From Ailurus styani (taxonomy: Eukaryota; Chordata; Mammalia; Carnivora; Ailuridae): a DNA stretch of 64,000 nt. Positions 28,323 to 64,000 of this stretch are shown in pieces. The notes below the pieces were generated by a model. That model worked only from the letters and a program-made list of their open reading frames with translations, was not told where the DNA came from and searched no databases. Location: the NCBI GenBank assembly GCA_002007465.1, contig LNAC01000032.1, forward strand, positions 9,808,435 through 9,872,434. Reading direction: 5' to 3'. A program made the position numbers and the translations under genes. Position 1 is the stretch's first letter. Every line of letters begins with the position of its first letter.

Positions 28323-28500
28323 TAGGGGCTCCTGGGTCAGTCGGTTAAACATCCAACTATTGGTTTCAGCTCAGGTTGTGATCTCATGGGTTGTGGATTG
28401 GTCCCGCATCGGGCTCTACATTCGATGGGGAGTCTGCTTGAGAGTCTCTCCCTCTGCCCCTCCCCCCACTCACACTCTTTCTCTCAAAAGAAAAAAAACC
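28323..28500 (+). mobile_element. SINEC copy, older subfamily
   Basis: 'ggggctcctgggtcagtcggttaaac', 'gcttgagagtctctccctctgcccc' and an A-rich tail. The A-box region is slightly shortened. Confidence 0.85.
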
Positions 28501-29587
28501 TAAGCATCTTTTTTACTGAAAATTTTTCCTATACCTAGCTAACATTTTTCAAATCTTACTTGCATATCCATTTTCAGATGGAAAATTGTGCTATTCTTTT
28601 TATTTAACCCTACTGATGTTCACTAGAGTAAGATAGTCCAAAGATGGACATGTCTGACTTGGAACAAATTCTTTATTACATGCAGAGAACTAACCTATAA
28701 AGTAGGAAAATAAAGAATGATGAGGTTTTGGGGGATGGTGGCAGGGAAAAACTATTTTCATTTGCTATTTTCATAGCTAAAATATGCTATTTTCATTTAT
28801 GCCATTTGAATGCAAAATTATACATAACTGGTAATTCTCAAAATGTTTGTTGATTTAGCGATAGAGGGAACATACTTTCCATGCACAGAATGCTTCAGAA
28901 CATTTTTCTGCTTGGCTACCAACCTGCCAATTAAGCTGATGATCAAAGTCCTAAAGTAACTGACAGTTCTTTGGGCCTAGAATCACTTTGTGACCCAGGA
29001 AAAAGATCAACTTTGGATTTAGCCAATTTTATCTCAGTTAATATGCAAGATCAGATTCTTTGTCAGCAAATATCCTTTAGAAAAAGTATACCACAAAGAC
29101 ATTTGGAAAACATTTTATAAATTATATTGAAAGATATTTAGATAATAAACACATAGAATTAAGGGAATTGTGTCTCTAAAGAAACAATTACAAAATGAAC
29201 AGGGACATACAAAGTCCTCCATTATACAACTCCTTTGGTGGAACTTTTCTTTATGGGCACAAAGCAGGTGGGATGGCTTTTAAGCAGACTGGTTTTTATC
29301 AAGGTAGACATACCAGAATTCCTTATGATGAGATAAATTTTGCACATGTTCTTTTTAAGAAAGGAGTGCTAATGCACCATAGAACCACCTCCAGTGCAGA
29401 ATGGACTTAAATGTCCTTGACTACCAAAACCAGGCTATATGAAGCAAGATAAACAGTGAAAATAGGCTCTAAAACACCTACTTCTCTCTTTCTCTAGCTA
29501 CACATCTTCATATTAAAACTTCTTATCCTTGGCTATCTTGTTTCCTCTGAATCACTCAGGGCTCAGATTTACTAATGAAGTTTTAAA
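28501..29587. other. Intergenic spacer, nothing recognised
   Basis: A 71-codon open frame at 29195-29410 has no recognisable domain and no supporting context. I do not call it a gene. Confidence 0.4.
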
Positions 29588-29599
29588 AATTCTACCCTG

Positions 29600-29746
29600 A
29601 GGGGCACCTAAGCGTCTGCCTTCAGCTCAGGTCATGGTCCCGGGGTCCTGGGGTCAAGCCCCATCAGACTCCCTCTGCCTCTCCCTGGGTTCGTGCTCGC
29701 TCTTTCTCTCTCTCAAAAAATAAATAAAATCTTTTTTGAAAAAAAG
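29600..29746 (+). mobile_element. SINEC copy with A-box deletion, 12-bp TSD
   Basis: AATTCTACCCTG at 29588-29599 and 29747-29758. The head jumps from 'ggggcaccta' to 'agcgtctgcc', so the 'gggtggctcag' A-box region is missing. Confidence 0.9.
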
Positions 29747-29758
29747 AATTCTACCCTG

Positions 29759-30870
29759 TTTTCTATTGACCCCTGACCCAGCTACTGAAATAATACAAAT
29801 ACTATAGTCAAATTATCCATAAAATAAAATAGTTCCCAAGTTATAGTTATCATTCCACAAATTGGAGGTCTCCACAGAGAAGCACTGTGATTTGTCCTAG
29901 TCAGGCAACCAAGTAAAAAATTAGAGAAATCAGAGCCCTGAGGTCCTGATTGTTCATCTTGTGCTCTTCTTATGACACCGAAGTACAAATGTACCTACAG
30001 GTTTTGGAAAGTGTTAGCATGTTTGTTCTTGGGGTAACAGTAAAAGGGCTAAGCATCCAGGACATGTAAGAAATTACTCTCCTAAAAGCTTTACAATGGT
30101 AAAAAGATTAAACATCCATAAAAATAATTAATAAAATACTTTGAGCTGTAACAAACATATTACTGATAACTTTCCAGGAAGCCCTTCCTCAAGTGTTCCA
30201 CTCACTTTCTGGCACATTTGAAAAAGATATACCAGTGTTGATACATTTTTTTAATATAACCACCGAATTGCCACAGACTAACAGTTCTGTATTTGCTCAT
30301 CCACAGTCCCCAAAAAGCAGACGATAATGGGTAGCCAAGGACACCTTATTCCTGCTTACTTTTTCTCAAAATAACCAAATACAAACCACCATTCTTCTTT
30401 TTCATACTTAGCACCGAAAGGAAAAAGAGGTAAAGGAGAAGGCTGCCACCAAAGGCTGCTTGCTCCTCAGAGTTCAAACATGGGAAAGCCAGGAAATTCC
30501 TCCCCAGAGCCTGGGCTAAGCTAATCTTTCCTTGCATGTTCATTTTTAAAATGAAACAACACATTAAAAACCTTTAGGATATTAGCATAACATAGCCTAC
30601 ATTGTGAAACAATTTGTTCCTAAGGCATTAATGTCCAGATTTTCTTCTCTACTGGAAAATGGGCCATACATCCACATTACAAAGTGGTATGTATAATTTG
30701 CTCCTCTTATAGCTACAGAGCTTGGTAGAAGTCAAACCACTCAACGTAGACAGAATCTTATCATACTACCTTGAACAGTTCTAATATTTCTAACTCCCAG
30801 ACCGCTAAAATATTCTCCCCACTCCTCCTACTATATGTTTTGCCCCCAACATTCACTCTATTCATTGTTA
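29759..30870. other. Intergenic spacer, nothing recognised
   Basis: No gene or named repeat seen. Confidence 0.4.
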
Positions 30871-30881
30871 AAAAGTAGCTC

Positions 30882-31082
30882 GATAAACCGTAAGAGGCTC
30901 TTAATCTCAGGAAACAAACTGAGGGTTGCTGGAGTAGAGAGGGTGGCAGGGAATGGGGTGGTTGGGTGATGGACATTGGGGAGGGTATGTGCTATGGTGA
31001 GTGCTGTAAGACTGATGATTCACAGACCTGCCTGTACCCCGGAAACAAATAATACACTATATGTTAATTTTAAAAATTTTTT
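30882..31082 (+). mobile_element. Short carnivore L1 3' end, 5'-truncated
   Basis: 201 bp of L1 3'UTR ('taagaggctcttaatctcagg ... ggttgggtgatggacattgg') ending in an A/T-rich tail. AAAAGTAGCTC repeats at 30871-30881 and 31083-31093. Confidence 0.88.
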
Positions 31083-31093
31083 AAAAGTAGCTC

Positions 31094-31900
31094 ACAGTTT
31101 GTGGAATTTCGAATACAGTAGGAACAAAATTACTTCATGTAATTTTTAAACCAATACTCTGTACTCTCACAGTGAGTCATGTTCCAAGTTAGTAAAAATC
31201 ACAAATTTTGCACTTAGTTCATTGCTGGTAGTGATTTTGATAGAGTAATTCTAAATTTTACATGTCTTGTAGAATCAAGCAAATAAGTAAATATTAATGT
31301 TATTCAGAACCAAAGTTCCCACCATGGGATAAAGCAGATACACATATGAAACAGGGAAAGGTGAGGAAGATTAGTGATAGATTTGAAAGTATCAGAATGA
31401 ACTCATGATTTATAAAAAAAGAAAAATGCATTTCCTGGTTCTGTTCCCTGAAAGTGACTGAGAACAATGATACCCAGTAGTACCCAGATCTTGATTTCCA
31501 AATACCAGTCCCCATGAAAAGAAACTAGGGCTCCTTGGAGAAACAACCTGTCCCACTGTGGGACAGGAAAACCATGCGCTAAACCTACATCTTGCTATGG
31601 GGAAAAGCAAGAAAGTGTGCAAAGACCGGTAGGCTCAGGTCAAAATGACACATGGATGAGCTGAAAGGTGCTTCTGCTGGCCAAATTTGGAACAATTACA
31701 GTCATTAAATAGAATTTTTAAGAATTGATAAGCTTACATGGATACTCAAAAACAGTGGGAAGGTGGGGGGAAGCTCCTTTGTAAAAGAGTGCCAGCTAAT
31801 GATGTAGATGGAATGCTAGCCAGAAAATCTCAACTTGTAGTCACCAGTGTAATAAAATAATGTACCCTGGTAAGGATTATCAGTGAATGTTAAAACCATG
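31094..31900. other. Intergenic spacer, nothing recognised
   Basis: Single-copy-looking. Contains a short inverted repeat 'cctgtcccac'/'gtgggacagg' at 31548-31568. Confidence 0.4.
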
Positions 31901-32635
31901 GTGTGAACAGGATACCAAAATGGTCTCCAAGCATCTCCTCCCAGATTATTTACTTAAGAAAAGATAGTCTTAAAATGGAAAGATCTAACAAGGCTAGGGA
32001 CCAAACTTATATTGGCAATGTGACAATAACATTGTGTCTCCTGATGTGATACCATGAAGGAGACACACTGCATACCATCAACAGACTCTTATGCCAAAAT
32101 ATTTATCCTGAACCTACTCATGAGAAACAGAGAAACAGAATTCTATGAGCTAACTGTCTTGGGCTAAGTGTCAATTTCATAAAACATCAAAAAAGGTAGG
32201 CTTGTTCTAGAATAAAGAAGACTACAGATACGGGACAACCAAATGCCATGGGTTTGGATCCTGGATTTTTACAAAAGAAGAAAAGCTTTAAAAAACATTG
32301 GGGAAAAACTGAGATCATGTCTGAATGTGTACTCTACATTAGAGAATTCTATATCAGTGTTATTAAATTCCTTGGGTGTGATAATTGTATTATGACCAGG
32401 TAGGAAATGTACTTACATTGTAACAGACCAGTTGCAATAGTAATGTGAAGTATGTAGCCACTTCTTGGAAAAGGGGAAAGTAAGTGCCTCAAGAGAGAGA
32501 TGGGGCCAAGTAATGGGCACTGAGCATGGGAAAAGGATTTAAGGATTATTTCGTTGTACTATACTTTGGACTTTTATGTAAATCTGAAAATTTTCCAAAT
32601 AAAAAGCTGGAAGTAAAAAAAAAAATTTTTAATAA
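31901..32635 (+). repeat. Probable ancient retroelement remnant with A-tail
   Basis: 'tttggacttttatgtaaatctgaaaattttccaaataaaaagctgg' followed by an A-run resembles the 3' end of an old mammalian retroelement. The family is not assigned. Confidence 0.35.
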
Positions 32636-33384
32636 GAAACAGCTAACAGATACCGTGAAGGTGATTTTGGGGGCCTTAGCTAAGTGAAGCACCAGGCCTT
32701 CAATTTTCACCAAACAGAAGGAAGAGGAATCAAGCTAAGATAGCAAACAATTTCTAACCCTCCTCCTATTAATTTTGACCTGTGGCAAGTGGTAAAGAAG
32801 TGTCGGTGAATGGGCTCTAATGTACCTTAATCCATTTTATCAGCAAAAGACATAAAATGAAGATAAAAGGCAAACATGTTTCCCTGCTTCTAAATTATAA
32901 TCCCAAGGAGGACAGAGGAGTAGCAGGAAAAAAAATACGTATTGTTTTAAAAGTTAACACAAAAAAATGAAAACTTAATATACTCACTTTGAAAAGCTGG
33001 CAGAATGATATTGATGTTTTCATCTAAATCTAATAAACATCTGATATTAGATACTTACATTTCGACTAGAGCCCATATTGTTTTGAAATCTCCCAAACCG
33101 AAAAAAGCATCAGCACCAATGTGCTGGTTTATCTTTTTTCAAAAGTATCCCATCAAGACTTTTTCCTCTTGAGCTTACTTTCTAAGGATAGACATCAAAG
33201 AAGCCCTCACTGTTAATTCCACGATCAGTACATAAAATGCTCCCCTAAATATTCAGCATTCGATCTTAAAATTAGCTCTCAAAAATGTGGCTGCATCTCC
33301 AATGCTGCTGATAGACTCCACTGAACCAAACACAGTACTGGAATCTTTACAGAGTCATTAAACTCGAAAAAACTCTTTTTTTAC
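32636..33384. other. Intergenic spacer between the two gene ends, nothing recognised
   Basis: AT-rich, no gene seen. It could include alternative 3'UTR sequence of METAP1 if a more distal poly(A) site is used. Confidence 0.35.
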
Positions 33385-35014
33385 TCAAATGGTCATGGGT
33401 TTATTTGAGATTATGAAATGAGCCACCCCATTCCCACCGCTACCCTCTGAAATCCCAAAGAAATGCAGCAAAGTTAATAACTACACAGTGGGATAATCAG
33501 TCAAACTTTTAATCTCCCTTTATACATTATATTAACATTCATATTGCAAGGCATTCCATTCACAAATAGTACAGTTTGATAAAAAAACTTCACACACATA
33601 CCCCCAAAAATCTATACCAGATTCAGTCACTTCACTAAATCATTAAAATAATAAAAGTAATGAAAACATTATCATAACTCTTTTAAAGCAATAAAGGTCT
33701 GAGGCACTCTGGGAACGATGTTCTCATATTAACATGTCAGTGGTATCAAATTATCTTAAAGTTACCAGGTACCCAGTAATCAAGTACACGCCAAGGACAG
33801 TAACTTCGACCTGGTATATGTTCACTGGATACACTCCCATTTGGACTGAACTACTGAAAGGAACACAGATATTGGACAGCGGAGGTCATTTCTGAGAAGG
33901 TTCCCAACTATGTAACAGTAAAGTGTGTTTTTAACACACCAAGGACAGTTGCATCTCTACTGCAAGGGAACAATCCAGTCTCAAAAGAAGTTCCTTTTTC
34001 ATGACTACCAGGTTTACTAAATGTCAGAAGCTAACAGCCCACCAGACTTACTCTGCTCGCTGCTAAAGAGATTTCAGAACTCTCTTCCCATCAACCTCCA
34101 CAGTGCAACCTTCCGCCCTTCTCTGAATATCTCCAAGGTGTGCCCTAGAAATAAAATATAGGGGAAGAAAAGGAGCTTTCTCCCTCCCATTTCGACCAAA
34201 CAGAGGTCTGAAATAGCAACACTGACAAAATTCTCATGCTCTTCAAAAGCCGCTTACCATTTAAAGCATGGCTATTTTTGCCATAAACTAGATTTTTTAA
34301 AAAGCTGACAACCCTTTTCCAAAGTGAATTCTGCCACATCCATTCACTGAGAGTGCACATTGGAGAGAGAGTCTCACTGACCGAGTGCTTCCTTACACAC
34401 AATTATAAGGGTAAATAATCAGCATGGGGAAGGAGGGAGGCCAATTCCCAACTGGGAAATAAATCACTGCAAACTATGGGTCCACTTACAACAGCATATA
34501 ACCCCGTCAGAGCAGAATCAACACAAACCCAGGTCATATAGTGTTTGGTAATTACATACATGGAATTTAAAACATATACATATATATTTCCATACATATA
34601 TAATAAAAAAAATCTGGAACAACATATGTTGCTAAAGTTTCAAGGATTCTCATCTTCCACATTCACCTGGAGAGCAGCTGGCTCTTGCTGGCCTAGTTGT
34701 GGCAGTGATAAAAGCAACTAGAAGCAGGTTTAAGTAAAAAGTGCTCAAAGGCCAAGTGAGAAAACAGAGGTGCTGAGATTTCTGGAGGGACAGGGGAGCA
34801 CTGAAAAGAGTTGAGAATGTCTCCTTTATTCTTCTCAGCTTTTTCAGACCCAAGGCAAGTTCTGGAGGACACACATCCATCCAAAGCTGGAGTCCTTCCT
34901 TATCTATAGTCAAAACAAAACAAGTAATAAAAATTTCCTCTTCCATTCTGTACTCTCTATAAAATGCATAGTACAGCCAGAAGGTATTATCGAGATGTGT
35001 CATCTCAGGAGGAA
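33385..35014 (-). other. METAP1: METAP1 3'UTR (predicted)
   Basis: Extends from the stop codon to a minus-strand AATAAA at 33405-33400, about 1.6 kb. It is free of SINE and L1 insertions, in contrast to the flanking introns, consistent with exonic sequence. The end point is inferred. Confidence 0.6.
33400..33405 (-). terminator. METAP1: Candidate METAP1 poly(A) signal AATAAA
   Basis: TTTATT on the plus strand reads AATAAA on the minus strand. Other AT-rich candidates lie nearer the stop, so usage is uncertain. Confidence 0.5.
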
Positions 35015-63062
<28,048 letters not shown>

Positions 63063-63328
63063 CCTGATTAGCTTCTGCAATCAAAACAACTCCAGGTCCA
63101 GATGGCTTCACTGGTAAATTCTACCAAATATTTACAGAAGAAACAATACCAATTCTACACAATCTCTTCTAGAAAAGAAAAGAGGGAACACCTTCCATTT
63201 CATGAGTCCAGGATTACTCTCATGCCAAAACTAAGCAAAAATATTAAAAGCAAATGACAGACCAATATCCTGCATCAATATAAATATCAATCAGGCATCC
63301 TTAATTAGAGATCAGTACACATCACAGT
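63063..63328 (+). mobile_element. L1 ORF2 fragment (reverse-transcriptase region)
   Basis: 'ccaggtccagatggcttcactgg', 'taccaattctacacaatctcttc' and 'gcaaatgacagaccaatatcctgc' are the highly conserved start of the L1 RT domain, plus strand, broken frame. Confidence 0.8.
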
Positions 63329-63329
63329 T

Positions 63330-63330
<1 letters not shown>

Positions 63331-63392
<62 letters not shown>

Positions 63393-63393
63393 A
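63331..63393. repeat. (GAAA)n microsatellite
   Basis: About 63 bp of pure GAAA repeat between the L1 fragment and a SINE. Probably polymorphic. Confidence 0.95.
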
Positions 63394-63398
63394 AAAGA

Positions 63399-63585
63399 GG
63401 GGCACCTGGGTGGCTCTGTTGGTTAAGGTCTGCCTTCAGCTCAGGTCAGGATCCCAGGGTCCTGCGATCGAGCCCCGTATCAGGCTCCCAGCTCAGCGAG
63501 AAGTCTGCTTCTCCCTCTCCTCCCTATTCCTGCTCTCTCACTACATCTGTCTCTCTCAGATAAATAAAATCTTAAAAAGAAAAAA
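63399..63585 (+). mobile_element. SINEC copy
   Basis: 'ggggcacctgggtggctctgttgg' head, CT-rich body, 'gataaataaaatcttaaaaag' tail. METAP1 intron 2. Confidence 0.9.
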
Positions 63586-63944
63586 GCTGGGTATATCATC
63601 TTCATGAAATGAACTGCATGCTATATGTTATCTCACTATTGTTTCTTGGAATGAGATGCAATCTGCCCTGGTTCCTTGCCAGCCCAACATTCTTTTCCAC
63701 TGATCCCTTTCCAGATACTTCTCTTGGCCCTGGATGCCAACCCTCCCCACACCATTTCCTCCTCTAAGACTGTCTTCCCCAATGAGCGTAGTCAGGGTCA
63801 ATTTAATAGGATGTGAAAGATGCAGGGCTGGCCAGCTGAGGGCTGTCTCTATCCAACAAAGCCCATAGGGATCAAGAACTGTGCTTACCACTAAGAAAAC
63901 CATCCCCAAAGATCCAAGAGGGCACCATCTAAAAGATGGCACCA

Positions 63945-64000
63945 GGGCGCCTGGGTGGCTCAGTGGGTTAAGGCCGCTGCCTTCGGCTCAGGTCATGATC
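63945..64000 (+). mobile_element. SINEC copy cut by the window end
   Basis: Head 'gggcgcctgggtggctcagtgggttaagg' reaching 'caggtcatgatc' at the last base. Confidence 0.93.

Noticed and set aside
34145..35003. Minus-strand frames downstream of the METAP1 stop
   Set aside because: They lie in the predicted 3'UTR, lack similarity to any family I know, and start without context.

Overview
This is a stretch of mammalian nuclear genome: long introns, canonical GT-AG splice sites, and dense interspersed repeats. The main repeat is the carnivore tRNA-Lys-derived SINE (SINEC / CAN-SINE). It begins with a 'gggcgcctgggtggctcag'-like head and ends in (AAAT)n and AATCTT before the A-tail. Many young copies carry a body of 'cctctgcctacttgtgatctctctct' type, which I associate with mustelids (ferret, mink, badger). 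I therefore infer a caniform carnivore, probably a mustelid. Carnivore-type L1 ends, including a recognisable 5' end and ORF1 start, agree with this.

Two protein-coding genes can be rebuilt exon by exon, and they lie tail to tail. ADH5 (class III alcohol dehydrogenase, S-nitrosoglutathione reductase / glutathione-dependent formaldehyde dehydrogenase) is on the + strand and complete. It has nine coding exons from 8954 to 25206, 1125 nt, encoding 374 aa, with all zinc ligands intact. It starts in a CpG island (about 8640-9300) and ends at a poly(A) signal near 25474. METAP1 (methionine aminopeptidase 1) is on the - strand. Nine coding exons are present, exons 3 to 11 by comparison with the 11-exon human gene. 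They run from 60004 down to the stop codon at 35015, with a probable 3'UTR to about 33385. The first two exons, which encode the zinc-finger N-terminus, lie beyond the right edge. The METAP1-ADH5 order and orientation match the human 4q23 region at the edge of the ADH cluster.

Layout: 1-8640 is intergenic sequence upstream of ADH5, rich in L1, with no exon seen. 8640-25500 is ADH5. 25500-33385 is an intergenic spacer of about 7.9 kb with old L1, a DNA transposon and SINEs. 33385-64000 is METAP1, continuing out of the window, with introns packed with SINEs and two long L1 remnants.

Both enzymes are housekeeping proteins. ADH5 clears formaldehyde and nitrosoglutathione in the cytosol. METAP1 removes the initiator methionine from nascent chains. 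They share synteny but no obvious pathway. I found no novel biological system. The most unusual items are structural: a SINE whose middle is replaced by an exact 52-bp copy of nearby L1 sequence; a 3'-truncated L1 5' fragment with target-site duplications nested in a DNA transposon; two SINEs inserted at one target site; a 5'-inverted L1; a tandem GC-box array and a short uORF at ADH5; and a NAGNAG acceptor at METAP1 exon 3. Several assembly flaws (an N gap and two single Ns in homopolymers) are also present.
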